DNA from: Leptolyngbya sp. FACHB-60
Lineage (GTDB): Bacteria > Cyanobacteriota > Cyanobacteriia > Phormidesmidales > Phormidesmidaceae
Length of the DNA: 64,000 nt
Reading direction: 5' to 3'
Assembly (NCBI RefSeq): GCF_014695775.1
Contig: NZ_JACJOX010000012.1
Span: 1 to 64,000 of the forward strand
Shown: piece after piece, positions 18,501 through 27,760 of the stretch
Layout: the number at the start of each line of letters is the position of its first letter
Position numbering within the stretch: position 1 is the first letter of the stretch
The notes under the pieces: generated by a model
Database searches by the model: none
What the model saw: only the letters and a program-made list of their open reading frames with translations
What the model was told of the DNA's origin: nothing
Position numbers and translations under genes: made by a program

Positions 18501-18614
18501 GTCGTCAAGGGCGGCGTGGTGGTGGGCGAGGCCGGTGTGCTGATTGCCATTGGTGGACGCTCGGCTTTTGCTAGAGGCAGCGGTCTTCTTGGCGGAAGCG
18601 TCCGATTTGGGCAT
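15534..18614 (-). CDS. uvrA: Excinuclease ABC subunit A
   Basis: This 1026-residue protein is the damage-recognition ATPase of nucleotide excision repair. Two ABC modules are visible: Walker A GVSGSGKSS near residue 70 and GVSGSGKST near residue 715, with signature motifs TLSGGEAQRIRLATQIGSG and TLSGGEAQRMKLASELARRS. Zinc-binding motifs include CPHCHGLG and the CEACGGQG...CEVCKG pair. Compared with the usual 940-970 residues it carries an N-terminal extension of about 40 Ser/Lys/Ala/His-rich residues (MPKSDASAKKTAASSKSRAS) before the conserved IRIRGARQHNLKNLDLEIP. An internal start is possible. It is transcribed alone and convergent with the toxin-antitoxin pair. Confidence 0.97.
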   Translation of the reverse strand: MPKSDASAKKTAASSKSRASTNGNQHTGLAHHHAALDDNVIRIRGARQHNLKNLDLEIPRNKLIVFTGVSGSGKSSLAFDTIFAEGQRRYVESLSAYARQFLGQVDKPDVDAIEGLSPAISIDQKSTSHNPRSTVGTVTEIYDYLRLLYGRAGDPHCPHCDRSISPQSIDQMIDRVMALPDRTRFQILAPVVRGKKGTHKKLLSSLASEGFVRVRVNGELRELTDNIELDKNYSHNIEVVVDRLVKKEDLQDRLADSLRTCLKRSEGIAVIDILAEKPQEAANPEPGSNVVSLTDRLPQAAEAEGSYGQPKELVFSENFACPEHGAVMEELSPRLFSFNSPYGACPHCHGLGSLRTFSAELVVPDPTLPVYAAIAPWSEKDNTYYFSLLYSVGQAFGFEIQSRWDQLTPEQQHIVLHGSDEKIYIESDSRYRDRKGYQRQYEGVLPILDRQYKDATSELHKQKLEKYLIDQPCEVCHGTRLKPESNAVRIGPHSISDLTNVSIRECLSRIRNLVGEEGEAPKLSARQLQIGALVLREIRARLQFMMDVGLDYLTLHRTAMTLSGGEAQRIRLATQIGSGLTGVLYVLDEPSIGLHQRDNDRLLNTLHRLRDLGNTLIVVEHDEDTIRAADYLVDIGPGAGVHGGAIVAEGDLKTLMTAKDSLTGAYLSGRISIPTPTERRPGNGRSLILKNARRNNLKNLDVELPLGALVCITGVSGSGKSTLVNELLYPALQHHFGSKVPFPKHMDKLDGLKALDKVIVIDQSPIGRTPRSNPATYTGVFDVIRNLFTETIEAKARGYKAGQFSFNVKGGRCEACGGQGVNVIEMNFLPDVYVQCEVCKGARYNRDTLQVTYKGKNISDVLNMTAEEALGFFENIPQAAARLQTMVDVGLGYIRLGQTAPTLSGGEAQRMKLASELARRSTGKTLYLIDEPTTGLSFYDVHKLLDVVQRLVDKGNSVLMIEHNLDVIRCADWIVDLGPEGGDRGGELIAVGTPEVVAKVAGSYTGNYLAKVLEQHPAADKAASAG

Positions 18615-19337
18615 ATCTGGGGGCTTAGTGAAAACGCTTTATCAATTTAACATTTATAAACACTTGTCAAGGTGGCCATCGCGAATGGGGGTATAACCCC
18701 CAAGAGATAGAAGCAGTCGGTCGCCCAACCCTAATGAGCACCTATAGCCTACGGCGCTCCCTTTGCCAAATTGGGCAACCTTGGTGCTGATGCTTCTCTA
18801 AAGAACAGCTCTTAACAGTAAAAGAATCATATAACTAAGGTTTACAAGGGCCAAAGCGGAGTGAACTGCCGATAAAAGTTGAATTACGATCACCAGCTCA
18901 ACGGCGTTTTGTCTTTCTGTGTCAACAATTTAACGATTGATAATTACTTCCTGGTTTGTGTCATCCGGCAGAGTAGCTGCCGATGTATTGACCAAGGGCT
19001 AAGGGAAAGGCAAAATAGTAGACCAGACAGCTCTGCCTCTTGTTGAGCCAAGGTTGCTTCTGGGGCAACCAGCGAAGGGGTTAATTCTCACGGCGACTAT
19101 CGAAGTGGCGCTGAAATTTTTGCCTGTAAATTAATAGTAATTTATTAATGGGCTCAGAATTTTGAGTCTAGAGACGATGAATTCTAACCAAAATTACGAA
19201 CTGCTTCATCAAAGCTTTAAAGTATCAGCTTTTAACAATCGTAGAATCAATCATGCCAATTTTTTATAGATGGCATAGATTTTATCCACTCAGGCCAAGC
19301 CTGTCTTCACCTATCAGAGGAAAGAGATACACCAACT
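18615..19337. other. 723-base intergenic region, no gene seen
   Basis: This stretch separates the divergent uvrA and GT61 genes. It is more AT-rich than its surroundings, especially from 18830 on, and I see no convincing ORF, tRNA or strong terminator. It must hold the uvrA promoter on the left and the GT61 promoter on the right; AGAGGAAAGAG just before 19338 is a good ribosome-binding site. Confidence 0.6.
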
Positions 19338-20495
19338 ATGGGATTGTCATTCGTTGAAATTTTACCTGCGACAAAAATCCCCGACTCAATGATTTTTTCT
19401 TACCCCACAGCTCTAGGAGATACGCTACGTCCGGCAATTGAAAGAATATTTATGCCCGCAGAATATTTGCAACCTCTGCACGTGAAAATAGAGGTTGAAT
19501 CTAGGTGCACAGGGCCTAGAAAACTCGGGTCTACTCGTTGGAAAATCTACAAAGCTCTCTCTAAACGGATCAAGGGAGACAACATAGTAGATTGTCCAGA
19601 AAAGTTTTTGCTTGATGGTCGCCCAGAACTAGACACCAATATTGCCCACGTTATTGAAAACATCGCAGCCCTAGCCCTATTTGCACAGCAAATGCTAACT
19701 AAGCGTTTGGGCTACGACGCAATTGTTCATGTAATTCTCCGAGAGCGTGCTCCCAATCTGGCCCGAGAGGTCTTTGATACCTTAGGAATACCAGTGATTT
19801 ACACTGACGATAGCGTCTATGGTGAAGTCGTCTCTATTTCGGCCTGCCGGCCCCAAGTTGATGTGGCCTCAGAAGAGCCCAAATTTTTTCCTATCATTAA
19901 TGACGCACCATTCGTCGAGGTAGATGCAAAATTTTACAATGTTCATGCGGCCTTATTTAACAGTTCTAGTTTCTCTGGGGATGAGTCTTTAGATGCTGAG
20001 AAAATTTTCATCCCTCGGCGAGGGAGTCGCTCTCTGGTGAACCATGACGAAGTAGCTCAGTTTCTCGAAGCTAAGGGCTTCAAAACCTACTACTTCGAAG
20101 ATTTAACCTGTGCCCAAAAATGGTCGCTCACCCGGGACGTTAAGGTGGTTGTGGCCGTTCATGGTGCTGCCCTCAGCCATTTAGTTTTTAATCGTTCAGG
20201 GCTGCAAAACCCTGGTTTGCCTAGCAGTGGTGTTAAGGTCGTTGAGCTTTATCCTCCCAATTGGGCCAGTCGGTGGGCGCACCGCCGCCAGGTTGCCGGC
20301 ATTAACGGCCAGTGGTGCGGTGTTCGGGGCCAGATTACCCCAGAGTCCCTGAGGGATGTTGACTTCTGTAACCTACCGCCTACTGCTGTTCGGCCTTCCT
20401 TTCAAGAGCCTTTCAGGGTTGACTGTCAGTCTATTCAAATGGCCCTCGATTACATTGGGGCAAACCATTCAGAAAAAGAGCTGATTTACCACTAG
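19338..20495 (+). CDS. GT61-type (DUF563) glycosyltransferase
   Basis: The protein has 385 residues. The C-terminal half has the DUF563/GT61 features: IFIPRRGSRSLVNHDEV, a later VVVAVHGAALSHLVF and VVELYPPNW, which in the family form the nucleotide-sugar-binding and catalytic region. No signal or membrane helix is visible, so it is likely cytosolic and acts on lipid-linked or surface glycans; the substrate is unknown. The gene is flanked by long non-coding stretches and is more AT-rich than neighbours, hinting at transfer. It ends at a good terminator (20510). Confidence 0.8.
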   Translation: MGLSFVEILPATKIPDSMIFSYPTALGDTLRPAIERIFMPAEYLQPLHVKIEVESRCTGPRKLGSTRWKIYKALSKRIKGDNIVDCPEKFLLDGRPELDTNIAHVIENIAALALFAQQMLTKRLGYDAIVHVILRERAPNLAREVFDTLGIPVIYTDDSVYGEVVSISACRPQVDVASEEPKFFPIINDAPFVEVDAKFYNVHAALFNSSSFSGDESLDAEKIFIPRRGSRSLVNHDEVAQFLEAKGFKTYYFEDLTCAQKWSLTRDVKVVVAVHGAALSHLVFNRSGLQNPGLPSSGVKVVELYPPNWASRWAHRRQVAGINGQWCGVRGQITPESLRDVDFCNLPPTAVRPSFQEPFRVDCQSIQMALDYIGANHSEKELIYH

Positions 20496-20509
20496 AGAAT
20501 ATGGGGATT

Positions 20510-20536
20510 GAGACGCCCATTTAGGTGTCTCTTTCT
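20510..20536 (+). terminator. Intrinsic terminator of the GT61 gene
   Basis: GAGACGCC at 20510-20517 pairs with GGTGTCTC at 20524-20531 (one G-U pair), followed by TTTCTCT. It sits 15 bases after the stop. Confidence 0.7.
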
Positions 20537-20669
20537 CTGCGTTATTTTGCTTGGCTCTCCTAAACATCTAGCTGTGTTCAATCTATCTATGGGTGAAAGA
20601 AATTAGGGGTTGAAAGAGTGGCGATCGCACTTTTCAACCCTATGCAGCTAGTCTAAGTTCTTGTCGGGG

Positions 20670-22226
20670 CTAGCGGGCGGATACAAACCGCTCTCGGGCC
20701 ATTGTCCGCAGCTGCTGAATATCTTCTCGGCGGGTAATAGAAAGGGGCACCGTGCGTTTGATCTCTTCGAGCAGTAGGGTGGTATCGGCGGGGCGATTTT
20801 CGTAGAGAGCGCGGTAGTGGGCGGTGATGATGGCCTGCTCAATTTCGGCTCCGCTGAAGCCCTCGGTGGCAATGACTAATTCGCTGAGATCAAAGTTGTC
20901 GGTGCCCTGCTGCCGTCGCCCCAGGTGAATGTGCAGGATGACGTGGCGCTCGTCGGCTTCGGGCAGATCGACAAAGAAGATTTCGTCAAAGCGGCCTTTG
21001 CGCAGCAGCTCTGGCGGAATGGCTGAAAGGTCATTGGCGGTGGCTACGACAAAAATTTCCTGGGATTTTTCTTGTAGCCAGGTGAGGAAGTAGCCAAATA
21101 GGCGACGGCTAAGCCCGCCATCGGCTTCGCTGCTGGTTTGACCCATGCTCTTTTCGATCTCGTCAATCCACAGAATGCAGGGGGCCATGGTTTCAGCCAG
21201 GGTGACGGCGCGGCGGAAGTTTTTGTCGGACTCGCCGATGTACTTGTCGTAGAGGCGGCCCGCGTCGAGCTTGAGCAGAGGGAGATTCCACTGGCGGGCG
21301 ATGGTTTTGGCGGCCAGTGACTTACCGCAGCCCTGAATGCCTACAATCAAAATGCCTTTGGGAGCGGGCAGGTTGTATTGACGAGCCTGGGGCGTGGAGC
21401 CCACTTTGGCGTAGGCCAGCCAGCGCTTGAGCCCCTCAAACCCACCCAGCTCGGCCAGATTGGTTTCGGGCGGGAAATAGTCGAGCAGCCCCTCTTCGTG
21501 AATGACTTGGGCCTTGCGTTCGAGTACCCACCTCACATCGCTGGCGTCGAGTCTGCTGTCATGCCGAACCGCGTAAGACACGACTTTTCGGGCTTGGTGC
21601 AGGGTCATTCCCTGGAGGGCTGACACTAGGGCGCGCACATCATCGGGACTCAGGTCGATGGTGACCTGTCCTTTGAGGGTTTTGACCGTTTCAGAAATAG
21701 CTTTATAGAGCTCTTCGGGGCCGGGTAGTTTGATATCTAAATAGACGGCGTTCTGCGCAATGGTTGGCGGTAGAGCATGGCCACTGCCGCTGAGAACTAA
21801 GGTTGAGCTGTTGTGAGAAAACTGCTCAGATACTTCTCGAAACTGACGGGCAACCACTGGGTCTTGTAGATGCTCGGCAAAGTCTTTGAGCCAAAAGATG
21901 GCCTTGAAGCTCATCTCTTGAATGTGGCGCAGCATGTCGAGGGGGGCAGTGGTTTTGGGCAGGGCTTGGCCGCGCTTAGCGCCGGGGGGGGCATACTCAT
22001 TTTGCCAGCGGTTGTCGGGGCTGTCGGGCGATTCCCGAAGGGATCGCTGTGCGAATCGCATTAGCCCCTGGGCAACGCTCCACTCGAATACGGCCATCTG
22101 CATGTCAATGCAGGCGGCGCTAATCAGCCCCTGTACCCGTTCTTCTTCTACCGTGTCGATTACTATGACTGGGTGAAAGGATGCGACCAGGGTTTGAAAG
22201 TGCCGTACGCTGGCCTTAAAAGACAT
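20670..22226 (-). CDS. Ycf46-like AAA ATPase
   Basis: The protein has 518 residues from the ATG at 22226 ([20 protein letters not shown]). The open frame continues to 22328, but the added 34 residues overlap the upstream DUF1361 gene and do not look conserved. The N-terminal half matches the Ycf46 pattern ([26 protein letters not shown]). The C-terminal half is a classic AAA module: Walker [13 protein letters not shown], Walker [12 protein letters not shown] and the arginine-finger segment [16 protein letters not shown]. Ycf46 proteins of cyanobacteria and algal plastids have been linked to photosynthesis and inorganic-carbon responses. It follows the DUF1361 gene in the same direction. Confidence 0.85.
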   Translation of the reverse strand: MSFKASVRHFQTLVASFHPVIVIDTVEEERVQGLISAACIDMQMAVFEWSVAQGLMRFAQRSLRESPDSPDNRWQNEYAPPGAKRGQALPKTTAPLDMLRHIQEMSFKAIFWLKDFAEHLQDPVVARQFREVSEQFSHNSSTLVLSGSGHALPPTIAQNAVYLDIKLPGPEELYKAISETVKTLKGQVTIDLSPDDVRALVSALQGMTLHQARKVVSYAVRHDSRLDASDVRWVLERKAQVIHEEGLLDYFPPETNLAELGGFEGLKRWLAYAKVGSTPQARQYNLPAPKGILIVGIQGCGKSLAAKTIARQWNLPLLKLDAGRLYDKYIGESDKNFRRAVTLAETMAPCILWIDEIEKSMGQTSSEADGGLSRRLFGYFLTWLQEKSQEIFVVATANDLSAIPPELLRKGRFDEIFFVDLPEADERHVILHIHLGRRQQGTDNFDLSELVIATEGFSGAEIEQAIITAHYRALYENRPADTTLLLEEIKRTVPLSITRREDIQQLRTMARERFVSAR

Positions 22227-22311
22227 GGTTGGCAGAAGGAACGTCAGGGCTAATGTACCCGCTTCTACCTGCAATGTCGGTACTGGAGCATCCGGTTTAG
22301 GTTGATAAGGC

Positions 22312-23154
22312 TTAATCGAGCACGTCAATACCCTGGCGGGCGTAGCGAATGCGCAATTTTAGCCCCAGGGTGATCTGCTTTAGCACCCAGTAGAGGCTGG
22401 CCAAAATGACAAAGGTAACAAAAACAACCGCCGCCGGACGTTTTGAGGTCAGCACATCCAGGGTGTCGGCCAGCACGCTGGTGGGGGCGGTGACGATATC
22501 CCAACTATTAAGTCGCAGAAATCGCCCTAGGTAAATGCCCACGGCACATAGGGCATGGATGGTGAGTTCAATGGGTAAAATCAACGCCTTGGCACCGTAC
22601 CGCTTGAGATAACTAGCCAGGTTGAGAATGGAGATCACGTAGGCCTCAAACCCCAGCAAAATGGCCGCCGCGTGCAGGGGAATAAAGACCAGGGCTACTA
22701 CCCAGACCGGAATTTCTCCCGAACTGGTGCCGCGAATTAGGTGAATGATATCGGTCAGCACATAGGGAGCGTTGGGCAAAAAGGCGAAGAACACCACCAG
22801 TCCTACCCACCAGAGCCAACCCTGGGGGGTCTGCTGCTTCTTAAAAATTCTGATGGTGAGGGCAGCGGCCAAGGCAATAACAACCAGCAGCCACAACAGA
22901 GTAGCTGCGCCGCTAGCCTGGACCAGGTTAGACAGACCTCGCACAACGCGAGGAATGCGGGGCAGCAGCCCCACCACCCCAAAGGCACCCACCAATATTC
23001 CGGCTGCCCACCACCATGCTTTTGGTGTGACTTGGCGGCGAAAGAGACCAAAGCTCAGCAACAGTGGAACAAACGCTAAAAACAGGTTCCATAAAATCCA
23101 GCCGCTGTAGACGTTGTTAAAGGCGCTGGCGATGTCGAGCAGGAGCCATCTCAT
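22312..23154 (-). CDS. DUF1361 polytopic membrane protein
   Basis: This 280-residue protein has about seven hydrophobic helices. The family-typical segment FFAFLPNAPYVLTDIIHL lies near residue 140. Pairs of Trp in the early helices (KAWWWAAG, GWLWWVGL) are notable. The function of DUF1361 proteins is unknown. It is upstream of the Ycf46-like gene with an 85-base gap if the latter starts at 22226, so they may share a transcript. No enzymatic motif is visible. Confidence 0.8.
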   Translation of the reverse strand: MRWLLLDIASAFNNVYSGWILWNLFLAFVPLLLSFGLFRRQVTPKAWWWAAGILVGAFGVVGLLPRIPRVVRGLSNLVQASGAATLLWLLVVIALAAALTIRIFKKQQTPQGWLWWVGLVVFFAFLPNAPYVLTDIIHLIRGTSSGEIPVWVVALVFIPLHAAAILLGFEAYVISILNLASYLKRYGAKALILPIELTIHALCAVGIYLGRFLRLNSWDIVTAPTSVLADTLDVLTSKRPAAVVFVTFVILASLYWVLKQITLGLKLRIRYARQGIDVLD

Positions 23155-23300
23155 CGCGGGGAAACTCCTTAGGCAAATTTGGCTTAACCCAATCTAATCG
23201 TTAGCGGGCCATGTGTCTGCTCCTGAGCCAGTGGGGATGCGCGTAATCGGAAGGCGACCGACCGCGTTATAACAGGTAGAGTCTTCAACCCCCCTTCTCC

Positions 23301-24776
23301 ATGCCAGATCACACCCAACGTCAGGGCAACACCACCGAGCACATGCTGGGGAACCAGGCCTACACTGCCTCAGCCCAGTGGCAAACCCTCTACGAACATG
23401 ACAAGCCCGTGGCCGAGCTGTTTCACGTGGCCTATACCATTGCTGACCAAAACCCAGCCCAGCGGCCCATTACCTTTGTGTTTAACGGTGGGCCAGGGGC
23501 AGCATCGGCCTATCTGCATGTGGGAGCCTTAGGTCCGCGACGGGTGGTGTTTAACTCCGACGGTAGCCTGCCGCGCCCGCCGGTAGAGGTGGCCGACAAC
23601 GGTGAAAGCTGGCTGAGCTTCACTGACTTAGTCTTTATTGACCCGGTGGGCACGGGCTTTAGCCGGGTTTTGCCCCCAGACGATGCCAAAGCTGAGAAAC
23701 CTGATGAGAAGCCCGCCGACAAGGGTGAGGACAAACTCGACGAAAAGGCCAAAAAATTCTGGACGGTCGATCGCGATCTCAACGCCCTGGGCGAATTTAT
23801 TCAGGGCTATCTCTCAGCTCATCACCGCTGGCTGTCGCCGGTATTCATCTCCGGGGAAAGCTATGGCGGCTTTCGAGTGGCCAAGCTCTGCCGCAAGCTT
23901 CAGCAAGACTATGGGGTTGGCCTGTGCGGGGCTGTTCTAATTTCACCAGTGATGGAGTTTATGCTGCTGGAGGGCAACGACTACAGCCTCAGCGGCTGGG
24001 CTACGGTGATTCCGTCTATGGCGGCTACGGCAGTCCATCACGGGCAAGTCGACACCACCGACAGCCCTATGACCCACGGGGCCAAGGCCGCCGACTTTGC
24101 CCGCAAGTCCCTGATTCCGCTGTTGGCCCTGGGCAGCACCGCCTCTGGCGAAGACCAGCAGCGAGTCTTTGGCCAGCTGGCTCATCTGATTGGCCTGCCG
24201 CCAGAGGTGGTGCTGCGCCACCGGGGCCGCATCGACATTGTGGTGTTTGCCCGCGAGCTGCTGCGCCACCAGCAGCGCATTTTGGGTCTCTACGATGGCT
24301 CAGTCACTGCGATCGACCCCTTTCCCGATCGCCTGATGCATGAGGGCACCGACCCCACCCTAGAGGGCATCGATCGCATGTTTACCGGGGCCATCAACAG
24401 CCACCTGCGCTCGACCTTGGGGGTGAACACCACCTTGACCTACAACCTGCTCAGCTTTGAGGTGTTTAAAGCCTGGGAGTTTTTGCCCGAGAGTGAATAC
24501 CGCCAGGGCTTTGTGGGCTCGGTAGATGACCTACGAGTGGGCATGGCCCTCAACCCCTACCTCCAGGTCTACATTACCCACGGCATCTACGACCTGGTGA
24601 CGCCCTACTTCTCGTCAGAGCACCTGAGAGATTTGATGAATCTCAACCCAGATCTACAGCCAAACCTCACCCTGCAGCATTTTCAGGGAGGGCACATGTT
24701 CTATACCTGGGATGAGTCGCGACAGCTCTGGTTTGAGGAGATGCAGCGGTTTTACCAACGGGCGTCGGGCAAGTAG
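23301..24776 (+). CDS. S10-family serine carboxypeptidase-like protein
   Basis: The protein has 491 residues. Serine carboxypeptidase hallmarks are present: the oxyanion/substrate loop ITFVFNGGPGAASAYLHVG (about residues 57-75), the segment FIDPVGTGFSR, the nucleophile elbow SGESYGGFR with Ser187, and a C-terminal GGHMFYTWDESR providing the catalytic His; the Asp is likely in YDLVTPYFSS. A Lys/Glu/Asp-rich insertion (about 130-155) follows FSRVLPPDDA. No signal peptide is evident, so it appears cytoplasmic, unlike eukaryotic S10 enzymes. Substrate unknown. Confidence 0.88.
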   Translation: MPDHTQRQGNTTEHMLGNQAYTASAQWQTLYEHDKPVAELFHVAYTIADQNPAQRPITFVFNGGPGAASAYLHVGALGPRRVVFNSDGSLPRPPVEVADNGESWLSFTDLVFIDPVGTGFSRVLPPDDAKAEKPDEKPADKGEDKLDEKAKKFWTVDRDLNALGEFIQGYLSAHHRWLSPVFISGESYGGFRVAKLCRKLQQDYGVGLCGAVLISPVMEFMLLEGNDYSLSGWATVIPSMAATAVHHGQVDTTDSPMTHGAKAADFARKSLIPLLALGSTASGEDQQRVFGQLAHLIGLPPEVVLRHRGRIDIVVFARELLRHQQRILGLYDGSVTAIDPFPDRLMHEGTDPTLEGIDRMFTGAINSHLRSTLGVNTTLTYNLLSFEVFKAWEFLPESEYRQGFVGSVDDLRVGMALNPYLQVYITHGIYDLVTPYFSSEHLRDLMNLNPDLQPNLTLQHFQGGHMFYTWDESRQLWFEEMQRFYQRASGK

Positions 24777-24781
24777 GGGGC

Positions 24782-24816
24782 AAAAAAAACCGACAGTCCC
24801 TTGCGGGCTTGTCGGT
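24782..24816 (-). terminator. Leftward intrinsic terminator with no obvious gene
   Basis: On the minus strand ACCGACA (24816-24810) and TGTCGGT (24795-24789) form a stem followed by eight T residues (24788-24782). No leftward gene of normal size lies upstream, only a doubtful 68-residue frame at 24862-25068. It may end a small RNA transcribed leftward through the 312-base gap (24777-25088), or act as a roadblock after the S10 gene. I see nothing else in the gap. Confidence 0.6.
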
Positions 24817-25088
24817 AGTTGTGTGTTCCCTGTAGATGACTCGGCTAAAGTTGAGTCAATTTCAGTATCCCTGGAAGGTTCCCGAAAACCTAGCGGATTT
24901 ATCACGGCCAATGGTGAGTTTGATCACAAAGTTACGTATTTTGGCGGATGCCACAAAGAAGATAAGGGGGCAATCGTCAAGACACCTCTCAGGTAAAGAC
25001 TCCTCACAACGGGATTGCGCCGCGTCGGCTTTAGGGCAAAAATAGGGGCACGTAGGGCCTTGTGCCAAGGATACTAGGAAAAATTGCT

Positions 25089-25499
25089 ATGACCGAGTCA
25101 TCCATGGGCACCGCAGAGGCGCTGGCCAGCATTGCGCTAGTGGCGATCGCCGCCGACGGCTACCTGGCCGATCAGGAGGGTCAGGATATGACAATGCTGC
25201 TATCGCGTATGGCGTTGTTTAGCAGCTACTCCAAAGACGCCGTGCACCACCTGTTTGATCTGTTGCTGACGCGCCTTAAGACTGAGGGGCCAGTGGTGAT
25301 GGTTGACCAGGCCAAAGCCGTTTTGCCCCAAGATCTGCGGGAGACGGCCTTTGCTCTCGCCACCGATCTGGTGCTGTCTGACCGCACCGTTACCCCCCAG
25401 GAGCAGGCGTTTTTAGAAGACCTGTACCGAATTTTGGAGATTCCCAGCTCCCTCGCCCAGCAGATTGTGCAGGTGATGACGATCAAAAACCGGGGCTAG
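25089..25499 (+). CDS. TerB-like protein
   Basis: The protein has 136 residues from the ATG at 25089, with AGGAAA upstream (25077-25082); the open frame could begin nine codons earlier. The all-helical pattern with ALASIALVAIAADGYLADQE, a second acidic helix start LSDRTVTPQEQAFLEDLYR and a terminal helix matches TerB/tellurite-resistance-like domains, whose paired acidic motifs bind metal ions. The role in the cell is uncertain; many cyanobacterial copies stand alone, as here. It is followed 147 bases later by pyrR in the same direction. Confidence 0.8.
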   Translation: MTESSMGTAEALASIALVAIAADGYLADQEGQDMTMLLSRMALFSSYSKDAVHHLFDLLLTRLKTEGPVVMVDQAKAVLPQDLRETAFALATDLVLSDRTVTPQEQAFLEDLYRILEIPSSLAQQIVQVMTIKNRG

Positions 25500-25646
25500 A
25501 TCCGGCTGGCTAGGATAGCGGGTGGCGATCGCTCCAGATAAATTTCTGGGGCTATTCTCAGGCGCTTTGCCTCGCTGGTGGGTCCGCTCTTGCTGCCCCT
25601 GTAAGTCAGGTATAGTGGGGCTTTACAGCTGCCAGGAGGTCGGGGC

Positions 25647-26192
25647 ATGAATACAAGCAGCAACGTGGTCAAGATTTTATCGGCGGAGGAAATGCGCCGC
25701 ACGCTGAACCGGCTGGCGTCGGAGGTGGTGGAGCGGGGCGGTGATCTGAGCCGTCTGGTGCTGCTGGGTATTTACACCCGAGGCGTGCCCCTGGCCCATC
25801 TGCTGGCCCAGCAGATTCAGCGGTTAGAGGGGGTAGAGCTGCCGGTGGGGGCGATCGACATCACCTTGTACCGCGATGACCTGGATAAAATCAGCACTCG
25901 CACCCCGGCCCGTACCGAGATCCCCTTCGACATCAGCGATCGCGTCGTGGTGCTGGTGGACGATGTCATCTTTAGCGGGCGCACCATTCGTGCTGCCCTC
26001 AATGCGGTGAGCGACTACGGTCGGCCCAGCGCCATTCGCCTGGCGGTGCTGATTGATCGGGGCCACCAAGAACTGCCCGTGCGCCCTGACTTTGTGGGTA
26101 AAACCCTGCCGACGGCGAAGGATGAGTCAGTGAAAGTGTTTTTACAGGACACAGACGGGCGAGATGGAGTGGAACTGCTGAAGCGGGCCTAG
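25647..26192 (+). CDS. pyrR: PyrR bifunctional regulator / uracil phosphoribosyltransferase
   Basis: The 181-residue protein is the normal size for PyrR. The PRPP-binding loop [19 protein letters not shown] (about residues 97-115) and the downstream [19 protein letters not shown] are diagnostic. In many bacteria PyrR binds pyr-operon mRNA when UMP is present and also makes UMP from uracil and PRPP. No other pyr gene or attenuator is next to it here, so salvage or regulation in trans is likely. The start ATG follows an excellent AGGAGGT. Confidence 0.93.
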   Translation: MNTSSNVVKILSAEEMRRTLNRLASEVVERGGDLSRLVLLGIYTRGVPLAHLLAQQIQRLEGVELPVGAIDITLYRDDLDKISTRTPARTEIPFDISDRVVVLVDDVIFSGRTIRAALNAVSDYGRPSAIRLAVLIDRGHQELPVRPDFVGKTLPTAKDESVKVFLQDTDGRDGVELLKRA

Positions 26193-26281
26193 GGGATGGG
26201 GGTGTTACGTCTGGTGTGCGATCGCGTCAAAAGCGCCCCGATTTTTCTTAGGATAGGTGGCGTTGATTTTGCGAAAACCTT

Positions 26282-27325
26282 GTGACTCTACTGCCTGTCA
26301 CCCACGAGACCCAGGCCCGCAAGGCCGATCACCTGCGCATTTGCCTAGAGGGGCCGGTGCAATGTGCCCAGGTGACCACCGGGCTAGAGCGCTATCGGTT
26401 TACCCACTGCTGTTTGCCTGAACTCGACTATCAAGATATCGACCTGGGCACGGTGTTTTTGGGGCATCGGCTGGGGGCACCGCTGCTGATTTCGTCGATG
26501 ACCGGGGGCACCGAAGCGGCGCACCAGATCAACCGACGACTGGCGGTGGTGGCCCAGCGCTACGGGCTGGCCATGGGGGTCGGCTCTCAACGGGTCGGGG
26601 TCGAAAATCCCGACGTCATGGAAACGTTTGCGGTCAGGTCAGAGGCTCCAGACATTCTCTTGCTGGCGAATTTGGGGGCGGTGCAGCTCAACTACGGTTA
26701 CGGTCTCGACCAGTGCCGCCGCGTGGTAGACAAGCTGGCGGCTGATGCGCTGATTTTGCACCTCAACCCATTGCAGGAGGCGGTGCAAACCGGAGGGGAC
26801 ACCAACTTTAAGGGCCTGCTGGCCAAGATTGAGCAGCTCTGCGCGGTGCTGCCAGTGCCGGTAATTGCCAAGGAGGTCGGCAACGGCATTTCGGCCCCCA
26901 TGGTGCGGCGGCTGATAGAGGCCGGGGTCGCGGCGGTGGATGTGGCCGGAGCCGGGGGCACCTCCTGGGCCAGGGTGGAGAGCGAGCGGGCGATCGATGC
27001 CCACCAGCGGCGGCTGGGGCAGACCTTTGGCGAATGGGGTTTGCCTACGGCAGACTGCATTGTTCAAGCGCGGCGAGTGGCCCCGGCACTGCCGCTGATC
27101 GCCTCGGGAGGGCTGCGTCATGGGCTGGATGTGGCAAAAACCCTGGCCCTGGGAGCCGATCTGGCGGGACTGGCGATGCCGTTTTTGCAGGCGGCGAGTG
27201 AGTCAGAGGAGGCCGTAGCGGCTCTAGCAGAGGTGCTAGTGGCCGAGATTAGGACAGTGCTATTTTGCACCGGGCAGGAAAGCTTGGCTGGGCTTCGCCA
27301 GGTAGGGGTGTTGGAGCGAGACTAG
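26282..27325 (+). CDS. fni: Type 2 isopentenyl-diphosphate delta-isomerase
   Basis: This 347-residue FMN-dependent TIM-barrel enzyme interconverts isopentenyl and dimethylallyl diphosphate for carotenoid, chlorophyll-tail and quinone synthesis. Type 2 features: [15 protein letters not shown] at the N-terminus, [55 protein letters not shown] and [14 protein letters not shown] (phosphate/FMN loops). The start is a GTG at 26282. It is cytosolic and typical of cyanobacteria. It follows pyrR by 89 bases, possibly with its own promoter. Confidence 0.95.
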   Translation: MTLLPVTHETQARKADHLRICLEGPVQCAQVTTGLERYRFTHCCLPELDYQDIDLGTVFLGHRLGAPLLISSMTGGTEAAHQINRRLAVVAQRYGLAMGVGSQRVGVENPDVMETFAVRSEAPDILLLANLGAVQLNYGYGLDQCRRVVDKLAADALILHLNPLQEAVQTGGDTNFKGLLAKIEQLCAVLPVPVIAKEVGNGISAPMVRRLIEAGVAAVDVAGAGGTSWARVESERAIDAHQRRLGQTFGEWGLPTADCIVQARRVAPALPLIASGGLRHGLDVAKTLALGADLAGLAMPFLQAASESEEAVAALAEVLVAEIRTVLFCTGQESLAGLRQVGVLERD

Positions 27326-27414
27326 GTTGAGTTTTGTTGTTCGATGGCGTGGCTCCTAGTCGCCATTACAAAAGCCCCGCCTTCAGTTGCTCTATCTGAC
27401 CAGTAGTCTATGTG

Positions 27415-27760
27415 GCTGGAACAATCTAAAGCAGCTTTGCTAGGGTGACCTGGGTACCCAACTCATGAAGTTGGTTTAGGTACTGGATCACCATTTTCAC
27501 AAACCGTGAAAACCGAGGCAGATCGTTAAAGACCCCTGTCAGATTCAGCAGCGGCCTGGCTTGGCCCAGATCGTCGTAGCGGAACTAGGTGGCAATGGTG
27601 GAGCTCAGATAGGCGATCGCCCCTTCTGCTCCGGCCGATTGATCTGCTTGCAATGGCTAACGCCGACGCCGGGCAGCCGCAGGATAGGGATGACTTCACT
27701 AATCAGTGACGAACCTGGTTATGGGCCAACACGTTATGGGAAAAGGTGTAGCCCTTCTAT
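27415..27760 (-). pseudogene. Decayed 3' end of a mannitol-dehydrogenase-family gene
   Basis: Read leftward, this stretch is collinear with the 3' part of the intact gene at 31246-32739. From 27415 to about 27560 it matches 31235-31380 without gaps at roughly three bases in four by eye, including the same terminal codons LAKLL and TAG. Further matches are at 27575-27615 (to 31475-31520) and 27672-27760 (to about 31680-31775), with internal deletions between them. The frame is broken. It is therefore a remnant, not a gene, and lies in the same orientation as the intact copy on the other side of the phycobiliprotein/IsiX cassette. Confidence 0.8.

Noticed and set aside
24999..25008. ACTCCTCACA, similar to the conserved core of the Yfr1 small RNA
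   Set aside because: The core differs at its end and is not followed by a terminator hairpin with a T-run, so a chance match is more likely.
25500..25646. pyr attenuator or riboswitch before pyrR
   Set aside because: No anti-terminator/terminator pair or PyrR-binding loop could be drawn; only a plausible promoter and ribosome-binding site are seen.
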